64,000 nt of DNA. It comes from an uncultured Clostridia bacterium. GTDB taxonomy: Bacteria > Bacillota > Clostridia > Oscillospirales > Oscillospiraceae. The stretch covers positions 1-64,000 of the forward strand of contig CAKNZJ010000122.1 of NCBI GenBank assembly GCA_932222125.1. Direction: 5' to 3'. This document shows, one piece after another, positions 34,243-42,634 of this stretch. A program made the position numbers and the translations under genes. The stretch's first letter is position 1; each line of letters begins with the position of its first letter. Below the pieces are notes generated by a model. It worked only from the letters and a program-made list of their open reading frames with translations. It made no database searches and had not been told where the DNA came from.

Positions 34243-35544
34243 ATGAAAAGTATGATCGAGATCGTTGATGTGGTGGCCCGTGAGATCTTGGACTCCAGGG
34301 GTAACCCCACCGTAGAGGTGGAGGTTATTCTGGACGACGGTGTGGTGGGTCGGGCTGCGGTTCCCTCCGGAGCCTCCACCGGTATTTATGAGGCCTGCGA
34401 ACTGCGGGACGGCGACAAAGCCCGCTACTTGGGCAAGGGCGTGGAAAAGGCGGTAACCAACGTAAACACGGAGATTGCCGAAGCCCTTATCGGCATGAAT
34501 GTGCTGGAGCAGCCCGCCATTGATCAGCTGCTCATCAACCTGGACGGCACCCCCAACAAGAGCCGTCTGGGCGCCAATGCCATCTTGGGCGCCTCACTGG
34601 CCTGTGCCAAGGCTGCCGCCGAATCCCTGGGCACCAGCCTGTACAACTATATCGGCGGTGTTAATGCTAAAACCCTCCCAGTCCCCATGATGAATATTCT
34701 CAACGGCGGTGCCCACGCCACCAATAATGTGGACATCCAGGAGTTTATGATTATGCCTGTGTCCGCCCCCTCCTGGCGGGAGGCACTGCGCCGCTGCGCC
34801 GAGGTATTCCACACACTGAAGGCCGTCTTGAAGGATAACGGAACCCCCACCGCCGGCGTGGGTGATGAGGGCGGCTACGCCCCCAACCTGAAAAAGGATG
34901 AAGATGCCCTGAAGGTCATTGTACAGGCCATTGAAAAGGCTGGCTACAAGCCCGGGGAGGACTTTATGATCGCCATTGACGCGGCCACCTCCGAATGGTA
35001 CAATGAGGAAACCGGCTGCTATGATCTGCCAAAGGCTAAGAAAACCATGACCAGGCAGCAACTGGTCAATATGTGGAAAAAGTTTGCCGATGCCTATCCC
35101 ATCATCTCCCTGGAGGACGGCATGGGTGAGAATGACTGGGAGGGTTGGGCTATGCTCACCAAGGCCATCGGCGACCGGGTCCAGCTGGTAGGCGATGACC
35201 TGTTCGTCACCAATGTAGAGCGGCTTTCTGCCGGCATTGAGAAAGGTGTGGCCAATGCCATCCTTATCAAGGTCAACCAGATCGGCACCCTCACCGAAAC
35301 CCTAGACGCTATCCAGATGGCCAACCGGGCAGGGTACACCGCTGTCGTCTCCCACCGTTCCGGCGAGACAGAGGACACTACCATTGCCGACATCGCTGTG
35401 GCGCTGAACGCCGGCCAGATCAAGACCGGCGCTCCCAGCCGCACTGACCGGGTAGCCAAGTATAACCAACTCCTGCGCATTGAGGAAGAGTTGGGAGATG
35501 CCGCTCAGTATCCCGGTTCCAAAGCCTTCTTCAATCTCAAGTAA
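34243..35544 (+). CDS. eno: Enolase
   Basis: A 433-residue glycolytic enzyme converting 2-phosphoglycerate to phosphoenolpyruvate, and a frequent RNA-degradosome or surface moonlighter. REILDSRGNPTVEVEV, GASTGIYEACELRDGD, GGAHATNNVDIQEFMIMP, GDEGGYAP (catalytic Glu), SLEDGMGENDW, VGDDLFVTN, LIKVNQIGTLTE and SHRSGETEDTTIAD are all intact. AAAGGAG sets the ATG at 34243. Last gene of the cluster. Confidence 0.97.
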   Translation: MKSMIEIVDVVAREILDSRGNPTVEVEVILDDGVVGRAAVPSGASTGIYEACELRDGDKARYLGKGVEKAVTNVNTEIAEALIGMNVLEQPAIDQLLINLDGTPNKSRLGANAILGASLACAKAAAESLGTSLYNYIGGVNAKTLPVPMMNILNGGAHATNNVDIQEFMIMPVSAPSWREALRRCAEVFHTLKAVLKDNGTPTAGVGDEGGYAPNLKKDEDALKVIVQAIEKAGYKPGEDFMIAIDAATSEWYNEETGCYDLPKAKKTMTRQQLVNMWKKFADAYPIISLEDGMGENDWEGWAMLTKAIGDRVQLVGDDLFVTNVERLSAGIEKGVANAILIKVNQIGTLTETLDAIQMANRAGYTAVVSHRSGETEDTTIADIAVALNAGQIKTGAPSRTDRVAKYNQLLRIEEELGDAAQYPGSKAFFNLK

Positions 35545-35606
35545 ATCCTTGGACTGATGGATTAGCTCCCTTATGGGCAGTTGGATCTGTCAGCGCTTCT
35601 CTCTAA

Positions 35607-35656
35607 AAGACAACAGCGGCACGGTACAGAAGTACCGTGCCGCTGTTGTCTTCCCC
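35607..35656 (+). terminator. Terminator of the glycolytic operon
   Basis: A 21-base perfect stem (AAGACAACAGCGGCACGGTAC and complement, loop AGAA). The T-run is weak (TTCCCC), but the stem is very stable. Confidence 0.8.
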
Positions 35657-35750
35657 TCCGTATTCCTACAATCTCTCTGTTCTAAACGTCAAGATTTTGC
35701 ATTCATTTTTATGCATTTTGCCCAATTCCGCTGTTGTGTTTTTTTATATC

Positions 35751-35779
35751 TTGACAACTATTATTAAAATTGTTAGGAT
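35751..35779 (+). promoter_or_regulatory. Promoter of the acyl-CoA dehydrogenase fusion operon
   Basis: TTGACA, 17 bases, TAGGAT, in an AT-rich stretch. Confidence 0.7.
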
Positions 35780-35838
35780 AGAAACAAGTATTATAGAAGT
35801 ATTCTTGGTACAGAAATAATACATGAGGAGGTAAACAT

Positions 35839-37749
35839 ATGTTGTTTCAGACCACACAGGCCCATGAGGAATTGCGCGCCAAAATCCGCGCCTTTGCGGA
35901 GGAAGAGGTTAAGCCCATCGCCTTCATGCTGGACCAGCAGAGTGAGTTCCCTGCCGAGCAGGTGAAAAAGTTGGCCCAGATGGGGTTGATGGGCATTCCC
36001 TACCCCAAGGAGTACGGTGGTGCCGGACTGGATATCCTGAGCTACGCCATTGCCGTGGAGGAGCTCTCCCGGGTAGACGGCGGTACCGGCGTTATCCTGT
36101 CTGCCCATGTATCCCTGGGCTCCTTTCCCATCTTCGCTTTCGGCACTGAGGAACAGAAGAAAAAGTATCTGGTCCCCCTGGCCCGGGGCGAGAAGATCGG
36201 CGCCTTCGGCCTGACTGAGCCCAACGCCGGTTCTGACGCCGGCGGCACTGAGACCACCGCCGTGGATAAGGGCGACCACTGGCTGCTCAACGGCGGCAAG
36301 ATTTTCATCACCAATGCTCCTAAGGCGGACACCTATGTAGTATTTGCTGTCACCACCCCCGATATCGGCACACGGGGTATCTCCGCGTTCATCGTGGAAA
36401 AAGGTTGGAAAGGTTTTGAGTTCGGTGACCACTATGATAAGTTGGGCATCCGCTCTTCTTCCACCGCAGAGCTGATCTTCAACGATGTGAAGGTTCCCAA
36501 AGAAAACCTCCTGGGCAAGGAAGGTGAAGGCTTCAAGATTGCCATGGCTACCCTGGACGGCGGTCGTATCGGCATCGCCTCCCAAGCGCTGGGTATCGCT
36601 CAGGGTGCCTTTGAGCAGGCCCTTGACTATGCCAAGGAGCGGGTTCAGTTCGGCAAGCCCATCGCCGCCCAGCAAGCCATCTCATTCAAGCTGGCTGACA
36701 TGGCTACCAAGCTGCGCTGCGCTCGTATGCTGGTCTACTCTGCCGCCGAGCTGAAGGAAGCTCACGTCCCCTACGGCAAGGAGGCCGCAATGGCCAAAAT
36801 GTACGCGTCCGACATCGCTCTGGAAGTCACCAACGATGCGGTTCAGATCTTCGGTGGCTCCGGCTTCCTGAAGGGCATGGATGTGGAGCGCATGTACCGC
36901 GACGCCAAGATCACCACCATCTACGAGGGTACCAACGAGGTCCAACGGGTGGTTATCGCTGCCAGCCTCATCGGCAAGATGCCCAAGGACAACAGCGGTA
37001 GCAGCCGTTCTGTGGCCAAGAAGCCTGCCCCCATTACCGGCGTACGTAAGCACCAGATTTATCGGGGAGACGCGAAGGAGAGCGTAGAGTCCCTGGTAGC
37101 CGCCCTGAAGAAGGATGGATATGACTTCAACGTGGGCATCGCCATGGATACTCCCATTCCCCAGGCTGAGCGCGTAGTGTCTGCAGGTAAGGGCATCGGT
37201 GACCGGAAGAATATGAAGCTGGTTGAGAATCTGGCCCACGCTGCCGGCGCTGCTCTAGGCGCTTCCCGTCCCGTGGCTGAGACACTGAAGTATGTACCTC
37301 TCAACCGCTATGTTGGTATGTCTGGCCAAAAATTCACCGGCAACCTGTACATCGCTTGCGGCATTTCCGGCGCTACACAGCATTTGAAGGGTATCAAGGA
37401 TGCCTCTACCATCGTCGCCATTAACAAGAACGGAAACGCTCCCATCTTCAAGAACTGTGACTACGGTATTGTGGGCGATGTCAGTGAGATTCTGCCCCTG
37501 CTGGCTGCCGCCCTCGGCACCGGTGAGAAGCAGCCTGCTCCTCCCATGGTCAAGATGAAGAGACCCCCCGCTCCCAAGCCCGAGCCCATCGGCAAGCGGT
37601 ACGTCTGCGGCGGCTGCGGCTACGAGTATATCCCTGAACTGGGCGATGAGGACGCTGATGTGGCTCCTGGCACCCTGTTCGAAAACCTGAGTGAAGAATG
37701 GGTTTGCCCAGAGTGCGCCGAGGATAAGTCTCAGTTTATCGAGGCCTGA
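35839..37749 (+). CDS. Acyl-CoA dehydrogenase / EtfA FAD domain / rubredoxin fusion
   Basis: One 636-residue protein with three redox modules. Residues 1-380 are a full acyl-CoA dehydrogenase: FGLTEPNAGSDAGG, KIFITNAPKADTYVVFA, the helix RVQFGKPIAAQQAISFKLADM, and catalytic Glu363 in IYEGTNEVQR. Residues about 405-560 match the FAD-binding C-terminal half of electron-transfer flavoprotein alpha: AGKGIGDRKNMKLVENLA, GASRPVAE, GMSGQKFTGNLYIACGISGA, VAINKNGNAPIFKNCDYGIVGD; the N-terminal half of EtfA and all of EtfB are missing. Residues 587-636 are a rubredoxin with YVCGGCGYEY (Cys590, Cys593) and WVCPEC (Cys623, Cys626). GAGGAGG precedes the ATG. Electrons should pass acyl-CoA to FAD to FAD to iron, then to the flavodiiron protein encoded 33 bases downstream. 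Confidence 0.93.
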   Translation: MLFQTTQAHEELRAKIRAFAEEEVKPIAFMLDQQSEFPAEQVKKLAQMGLMGIPYPKEYGGAGLDILSYAIAVEELSRVDGGTGVILSAHVSLGSFPIFAFGTEEQKKKYLVPLARGEKIGAFGLTEPNAGSDAGGTETTAVDKGDHWLLNGGKIFITNAPKADTYVVFAVTTPDIGTRGISAFIVEKGWKGFEFGDHYDKLGIRSSSTAELIFNDVKVPKENLLGKEGEGFKIAMATLDGGRIGIASQALGIAQGAFEQALDYAKERVQFGKPIAAQQAISFKLADMATKLRCARMLVYSAAELKEAHVPYGKEAAMAKMYASDIALEVTNDAVQIFGGSGFLKGMDVERMYRDAKITTIYEGTNEVQRVVIAASLIGKMPKDNSGSSRSVAKKPAPITGVRKHQIYRGDAKESVESLVAALKKDGYDFNVGIAMDTPIPQAERVVSAGKGIGDRKNMKLVENLAHAAGAALGASRPVAETLKYVPLNRYVGMSGQKFTGNLYIACGISGATQHLKGIKDASTIVAINKNGNAPIFKNCDYGIVGDVSEILPLLAAALGTGEKQPAPPMVKMKRPPAPKPEPIGKRYVCGGCGYEYIPELGDEDADVAPGTLFENLSEEWVCPECAEDKSQFIEA

Positions 37750-37782
37750 TCACATCCTTAATTTGAAGAGGAGGAACAATTT

Positions 37783-38994
37783 ATGTATGCTGTTCGTGAA
37801 GTAACCAAGGATTTATACTGGGTAGGTGCCAACGATCATCGCACTCACCTGTTTGAAAATATCCATCCGATTCCCAAGGGTGTCTCCTATAACGCCTATC
37901 TGCTGCTGGATAAGTCCACCGTCCTCGTTGATACGGTCGATTGGTCTGTTTTCCGTCAGCTCATTGAAAACATGGAGTATCTCCTGGGCGACCGTCCTCT
38001 GGACTATCTGCTGATCAACCACCTGGAGCCCGACCACGCTGCCAGCATTGGCGGAATCCTTCAGCGTTGGCCCAACGTGAAGATTATCTCCAGCGAAAAG
38101 GGCTTCATGTTCATGCGTCAGTTTGGCTTTGAGGTGGACTCCCATGAGCTCATTGAGGTGAAGGAGGGTGACACCTACACCTTCGGCGATCACACCGTTA
38201 CCTTCGTGGCCGCCCCCATGGTGCACTGGCCCGAGGTCCTGGTCACCTTTGACCTCACCAATGGCGTTCTGTTCTCCGCAGATGCCTTTGGCACCTTCAT
38301 TGCCCTGGACGGCAAGCTGTTCGCCGATGAGGTCAACTTTGACCGTGATTGGCTGGACGAGGCCCGCCGTTACCTGACCAACATTGTGGGTAAGTATGGC
38401 CCCCACATTCAGCTCCTGCTGAAAAAGGCCAGCGGCATTCTGGACAAAATCAAGTATATCTGCCCCCTCCATGGGCCCGTGTGGCGCGAAAACCTGATGT
38501 ACTTTGTGGAAAAGTACGATAAGTGGAGCCGCTACGAGCCGGAGGAGCAGGGCGTCATGATCGTCTACGCCTCCATGTATGGCAACACTGAGGCGGCTGC
38601 TCAGGCTCTGGCCACCCGGCTGTGTGATGCAGGCGTGACCAATGTGGTAGTATACGACGTGTCTAACACCCATGTGTCCTACCTAATTTCCGATGCTTTC
38701 AAGTACAGTCACATTGTACTGGCCTCTGTCACCTACAATCTGGGTATCTACCCCGTCATGCACAACTTCCTGATGGATATGAAGGCCCTCAACCTGCAAA
38801 ACCGCACCTTTGCCATTGTAGAGAATGGCTCCTGGGCCTGCAAGTCTGGAGACCTGATCCAGAAGTTCGTTGATGAGGAAATGAAGAACATGACCGTTCT
38901 CAATGAGCGGCTGTCCCTGGCCTCTTCGCTGCAGCCCGACAAGGAAACCGAGCTGAACAACCTGGTTGCAGCCATTGCGGACTCCTTTAAGTAA
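37783..38994 (+). CDS. Flavodiiron protein (FprA type, O2/NO reductase)
   Basis: A 403-residue cytoplasmic enzyme: a metallo-beta-lactamase domain with the diiron ligands H80-x-E82-x-D84-H85 (HLEPDH), His148, Asp167 and His230, then a flavodoxin domain whose FMN loop is YASMYGNTEAA (about 262-272). Flavodiiron proteins reduce O2 to water or NO to N2O with electrons usually brought by rubredoxin. No rubredoxin is fused here, but one is fused to the preceding dehydrogenase, which is likely the donor. GAGGAGG precedes the ATG. Second and last gene of the pair. Confidence 0.95.
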   Translation: MYAVREVTKDLYWVGANDHRTHLFENIHPIPKGVSYNAYLLLDKSTVLVDTVDWSVFRQLIENMEYLLGDRPLDYLLINHLEPDHAASIGGILQRWPNVKIISSEKGFMFMRQFGFEVDSHELIEVKEGDTYTFGDHTVTFVAAPMVHWPEVLVTFDLTNGVLFSADAFGTFIALDGKLFADEVNFDRDWLDEARRYLTNIVGKYGPHIQLLLKKASGILDKIKYICPLHGPVWRENLMYFVEKYDKWSRYEPEEQGVMIVYASMYGNTEAAAQALATRLCDAGVTNVVVYDVSNTHVSYLISDAFKYSHIVLASVTYNLGIYPVMHNFLMDMKALNLQNRTFAIVENGSWACKSGDLIQKFVDEEMKNMTVLNERLSLASSLQPDKETELNNLVAAIADSFK

Positions 38995-39027
38995 ACTGTA
39001 CTGACAGGTTGAATATTCTGTCTCACT

Positions 39028-39063
39028 TAGGGCGGTATGACAAATGGTCATACCGCCCTATTT
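39028..39063 (+). terminator. Terminator after the flavodiiron gene
   Basis: A 14-base stem (TAGGGCGGTATGAC and complement) with a 5-base loop, then TTTC. Confidence 0.8.
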
Positions 39064-39067
39064 CTTT

Positions 39068-39112
39068 CAAGGGGAAAGCCCCATGACGTTCAGTCATGGG
39101 GCTTTCCCCTTG
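39068..39112. terminator. Second strong hairpin, likely terminator of the ZIP transporter
   Basis: A 20-base perfect stem (CAAGGGGAAAGCCCCATGAC and complement), loop GTTCA, 42 bases past the minus-strand stop at 39155. Confidence 0.8.
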
Positions 39113-39154
39113 TTTATCATCTACCGCTGTCAGCACGGTCCAGTCAATGTCTGC

Positions 39155-39937
39155 CTAATGATGGTGTCCGCTGGATATCAGCAGCAGCATTCCCACGGCA
39201 AATCCGACAACCGTAGCCAAAATAGCCCACCAGGATCTCCATTGCAGACTGGCCTCTGGGAGCAGCTCAAAAAACACCACATACAGCATGGCACCCCCCG
39301 CCAGCGCCAGGGCAGCAACCAGCATGATGGCAGCCTGATTGCCTACAAAGTATCCCAGCAGAGCACCCAGCACAGTGGGTACCCCGCTGAGTGCAGCCAC
39401 AAAAATGGCCGAAGCGGTCTTGGATCCGTCATGAAGCAGGGGAATGGCAATACTCATTCCCTCGGGCAGATTATGCAATCCGATGGTGATCGCTGCCAGC
39501 ACTGCCGCATAGCCAATTCCCTGCACTGCCACCGTAGCGCCCACCGCCATGCCTACTGGCACATTGTGAAGGGCCACTGCAGCGGCTAGGACAATGCCGG
39601 CCGTATGCAGATCATGGTGGCCGCAGGCACAGCGGTGGGGCTCGTTCTCCACCTGGTGATGGGCACCTTTGTCAATCCAGCAGTTCAGCAAATAGGTAAT
39701 CAAAAAACCTGCCACCAAACATAGTGGAACCAGCCAGGGCCATTCTCCTGCCTCTAACGCCTCCGGTACCATCTCCAACGCTACAATACACAGCATCAGT
39801 CCTGCTGTAAACGACAGCAGTAGGCTAGCCCACCTTTGAGACTGCCGCTTGATCAGCACCCCCAACACCCCACCCAGGGCTAAACCTCCTACTCCAGTGG
39901 CCACAGTCAGTAAAATGATAAATAAAATCGTTTCCAT
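39155..39937 (-). CDS. ZIP-family divalent metal transporter
   Basis: A 260-residue, roughly eight-helix membrane protein of the ZupT/GufA type importing Zn(II) or related metals. Metal-site motifs in adjacent helices are AVALHNVPVGMAVG and TIGLHNLPEGMSIAIPL; the cytoplasmic loop is His/Cys-rich (KGAHHQVENEPHRCACGHHDLH), and the C-terminus ends GHHH. The start at 39937 is set by GGGGTG 7 bases upstream and by the first helix (LFIILLTVATGVGGLALGG); the frame upstream of it is the out-of-frame shadow of the TauE genes. Confidence 0.9.
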   Translation of the reverse strand: METILFIILLTVATGVGGLALGGVLGVLIKRQSQRWASLLLSFTAGLMLCIVALEMVPEALEAGEWPWLVPLCLVAGFLITYLLNCWIDKGAHHQVENEPHRCACGHHDLHTAGIVLAAAVALHNVPVGMAVGATVAVQGIGYAAVLAAITIGLHNLPEGMSIAIPLLHDGSKTASAIFVAALSGVPTVLGALLGYFVGNQAAIMLVAALALAGGAMLYVVFFELLPEASLQWRSWWAILATVVGFAVGMLLLISSGHHH

Positions 39938-40032
39938 CACCTTGCACCCCATTGTCAATGAAGTCGCTTTTGAAAGCCTACTTACTATATCATAAAAGCC
40001 GCCCCCAGCGCAAGAGCGGGGGGCGGCAAGTT

Positions 40033-40392
40033 CTACTCCTTGGCAAGGAATTGCTTCACTCCAATGACAATGAGAAAGACGCCAAAACACTTTCGCAGCA
40101 GTCCAACCTCCAGGGTGGTGGCTGCCCAGGCGGCCAGAGCAGTTCCCACCAGTCCGCTGACAATAGCCGGCAGCAGAGCCTTTTTCTCTATATAGTGGTT
40201 TTTTATATGTGCGGGGAGAGCGGTGGCCGCCGTAGGCAGGAAGTAGAGCAAATTGACCCCTTGGGCAAGATTTTGCTCCACTCCGGCAAAGGTGGTCATA
40301 TAGATCAGCAACAGAGAGCCGCCGCCGATGCCAAAGCCTGACAGCACACCGGTGATTGCCCCAGCCAATGCGGCGATCAACCAATCCATCAT
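40033..40392 (-). CDS. Half-size TauE/SafE transporter, second of a pair
   Basis: A 119-residue protein with about four helices: WLIAALAGAITGVLSGFGIGGGSLLLIY (the TauE/SafE G-GGG motif), then NLLYFLPTAATALPAHIKN, LPAIVSGLVGTALAAWAA and FGVFLIVIGVKQFL. Full TauE/SafE proteins (sulfite, sulfoacetate or other anion exporters) have about 250 residues and two such halves. The start ATGATGA overlaps the stop of the preceding half-gene (40389-40391), so the two are translationally coupled and probably form a heterodimer. Confidence 0.85.
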   Translation of the reverse strand: MMDWLIAALAGAITGVLSGFGIGGGSLLLIYMTTFAGVEQNLAQGVNLLYFLPTAATALPAHIKNHYIEKKALLPAIVSGLVGTALAAWAATTLEVGLLRKCFGVFLIVIGVKQFLAKE

Positions 40393-40754
40393 AGCAGCGC
40401 CCTGATCCCGCCGTACAGGATAAGCAGTGCGAATCCCCTCCGCAGCCACAGCATGGACAGCTTTTTGAACAGCTTGCCTCCTACAAATCCACCTACCAAT
40501 CCTCCTGCCACATAGGGCAGGGCCACAGCCAGATCCAGGCTGCCCCGAAACCAGTAGATACCCGCGGACAAAGCGCACAAAGGCGCGATAACTGCCACAG
40601 AAGTGGCAAAGGCCTTGCGCTGATCCAAGCCGCACTTGCCCGCCAGCAGCGGGACTAGCACCATGCCGCCCCCTCCGCCGAAAAATCCGTTGATTATCCC
40701 GGCAGCGCCCCCTGCAGCGGCATACCAGATGGTTTTACGTTGACTGGACTCCAT
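40389..40754 (-). CDS. Half-size TauE/SafE transporter, first of a pair
   Basis: A 121-residue protein with about four helices, homologous to the gene downstream: WYAAAGGAAGIINGFFGGGGGMVLVPLL (matching the G-GGG helix), KAFATSVAVIAPLCALSAGIYW, ALPYVAGGLVGGFVGGKLF, RRGFALLILYGGIRAL. The ATG at 40754 has AGGTGAGG just upstream; a TTG at 40778 gives a longer, unlikely frame. Both halves keep the loop and helix order of a single TauE half, so this is not a frameshift in one gene. Confidence 0.85.
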   Translation of the reverse strand: MESSQRKTIWYAAAGGAAGIINGFFGGGGGMVLVPLLAGKCGLDQRKAFATSVAVIAPLCALSAGIYWFRGSLDLAVALPYVAGGLVGGFVGGKLFKKLSMLWLRRGFALLILYGGIRALL

Positions 40755-40878
40755 GGACCTCACCTGTCCCTGTATCAATTGGAATGAGTTCAGTATGCCA
40801 CTTCGTCTAGCTGGCTATTCCACTGGAATCCTCATAACAAAACGGCAAAATCTGTTGTAACAATGCGAAAAAAATAGA

Positions 40879-40907
40879 TTGCATTTCCCCTTGTCAACTG
40901 TTAAAAT
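40879..40907 (+). promoter_or_regulatory. Promoter of the peptide/nickel ABC operon
   Basis: TTGCAT, 17 bases, TAAAAT, 54 bases before the start codon. Confidence 0.6.
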
Positions 40908-40960
40908 AAAACGACAACTGAATACAGTTGCGAGAAATGCAGTAGAAAGGAAGAAGCAAA

Positions 40961-42520
40961 ATGCCCAAACACATGAAGCGGGCCCTTTTGCTGCTTGTCG
41001 CTTTCGCCATGCTGCCGACCTTACTGTATGGATGTACAGAAGGTGCGGAGACCAGTTCCGGCGATCCGACAACTGCACAATCGGGCGAGTTACCCAAAAA
41101 TGGGAACTCAGTCACGGTAGGTATCGCAAATGATCTGGACTCCCTCGATCCTCACACAGCCACAAGTGCGGGAACTACCGAGGTGTTGTTCAATCTCTTT
41201 GAGGGATTGGTAAAGGCCAGTCCCAATGGTGAGATCATTCCAGCCGTTGCCAGTGACTATACAGTTTCCGACGACGCTCTGACCTACACCTTTACCCTGC
41301 GGGAAGGGGTGACATTTCACAATGGAGCGCCGGTCACCATGGAAGATGTGCTCTACTCCCTGGAACGCTGCCGTGGATCAGAGAATGACGGAACCCCCCT
41401 GGTCACGGTTTTTGGCAACATCAGCAATCTGAAAGCGGAGGGCAACCAGCTTATTCTTACCCTGAACCAGCCCAGTCTGGAGTTTATCTACTCCATGACC
41501 GCAGCCATCATTCCCGCAGGCTCGGGCCAAACCATCACCTCCAACCCTGTGGGCACCGGTCCCTTCCAGTTCGTGTCCTATGCGCCCCAGGACAACATGG
41601 TGATGAAAAAATACGATGGCTACTGGAACCAGGAAAAGGCAGCTCATCTGGATCAGGTTACCTTCCGCATCTTCACCGATGCCAACGCCCTGGTGCTCAG
41701 CCTTCAGGGTGGGACGCTTGATCTGGCCATTCATCAGTCCAGCAGCACCGCCTCTACCCTGGAAAACAATTTCACCATCCATCAGGATACCATGAAATTA
41801 GTTCAGGCCCTGTACATCAATAACGCCGTCAAGCCCTTTGACGATCTGCGGGTACGTCAAGCCATGTACTATGCCATCAATGTGCCTGAGATCATCGACT
41901 TTGTATCTGATGGCTCCGGCAGGGCCACCGGTACCAGTATGTACCCCGCCCGAGAAAAATATTTTGTGGAGGAGCTGGCCACAGCCTATCAGCAGGACAT
42001 CGACAAGGCCAAAGAGCTGCTGGCTGATGCCGGCTATCCCAATGGCTTTGAGATGACCATCACAGTCCCCTCAAACTATACTCCCCATGTCCGTACCAGC
42101 GAGATCATTGCCCAACAGTTGCAGGAAGTGGGCATTACCGCCAAGGTAGAACTAGTGGAGTGGGGAAGTTGGGTCAAAGACATATACCGGGGCCGGGACT
42201 TTGAGGGCACCGTTTGCGCCATTGCCGCAGAGGATATGACGGCCCAGGAGATGCTGGAGCGCTACGTTACTGACCACCGTAAGAACTTCATCTCATTTTC
42301 CAACCAGGAGTATGACCAGGTTGTGAATACCGCCCTAACAACCCTAGATGAGAAGGAACAGGTGGCCCAATATAAGCGCGCCCAGGAGATTCTCAACGAA
42401 CAGGCAGCCAGCCTATGGATACAGGATCTGTGCGACCTGGTGGTGATGAGCCGCAACCTGGATGGATTTACCTTCTACAGTACCTATGTACTGGATATGT
42501 CCACTATCTACTACAAATAA
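40961..42520 (+). CDS. ABC transporter substrate-binding lipoprotein, DppA/OppA family
   Basis: A 519-residue lipoprotein: signal with LLYGC (Cys about 25), then an SBP_bac_5 fold. Family blocks are SVTVGIANDLDSLDPHTATSAG, YTFTLREGVTFHNGAPVTMEDVLYSLER, NPVGTGPFQFVSY, FDDLRVRQAMYYAINVPEII and YQQDIDKAKELLADAGYPNGFEM. Such proteins bind di- or oligopeptides, or nickel/heme in some cases; the ligand cannot be told. AAAGGAAG precedes the ATG. A hairpin without T-run separates it from the permease genes. Confidence 0.92.
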   Translation: MPKHMKRALLLLVAFAMLPTLLYGCTEGAETSSGDPTTAQSGELPKNGNSVTVGIANDLDSLDPHTATSAGTTEVLFNLFEGLVKASPNGEIIPAVASDYTVSDDALTYTFTLREGVTFHNGAPVTMEDVLYSLERCRGSENDGTPLVTVFGNISNLKAEGNQLILTLNQPSLEFIYSMTAAIIPAGSGQTITSNPVGTGPFQFVSYAPQDNMVMKKYDGYWNQEKAAHLDQVTFRIFTDANALVLSLQGGTLDLAIHQSSSTASTLENNFTIHQDTMKLVQALYINNAVKPFDDLRVRQAMYYAINVPEIIDFVSDGSGRATGTSMYPAREKYFVEELATAYQQDIDKAKELLADAGYPNGFEMTITVPSNYTPHVRTSEIIAQQLQEVGITAKVELVEWGSWVKDIYRGRDFEGTVCAIAAEDMTAQEMLERYVTDHRKNFISFSNQEYDQVVNTALTTLDEKEQVAQYKRAQEILNEQAASLWIQDLCDLVVMSRNLDGFTFYSTYVLDMSTIYYK

Positions 42521-42530
42521 TTACAACACA

Positions 42531-42570
42531 CCCCCACAGGACCGGCGGCATACTGTCGTCCCTGTGGGGG
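42531..42570 (+). promoter_or_regulatory. Intra-operon stem-loop after the DppA-like gene
   Basis: CCCCCACAGG pairs with CCTGTGGGGG around a 20-base loop. With no T-run it is likely an mRNA stabiliser or partial stop, as in the liv operon at 21260. Confidence 0.65.
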
Positions 42571-42634
42571 CAGGCCCATTTGCGGAGTTTTTCCAAAAAT
42601 GCGGGCAAACTAGCACAGAAAGGAGGCGTTCACC

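Noticed and set aside
40389..40392. Frameshift breaking a single full-length TauE gene
   Set aside because: Each half has its own start, ribosome binding site and complete four-helix set with the same opening motif, which fits two genes.
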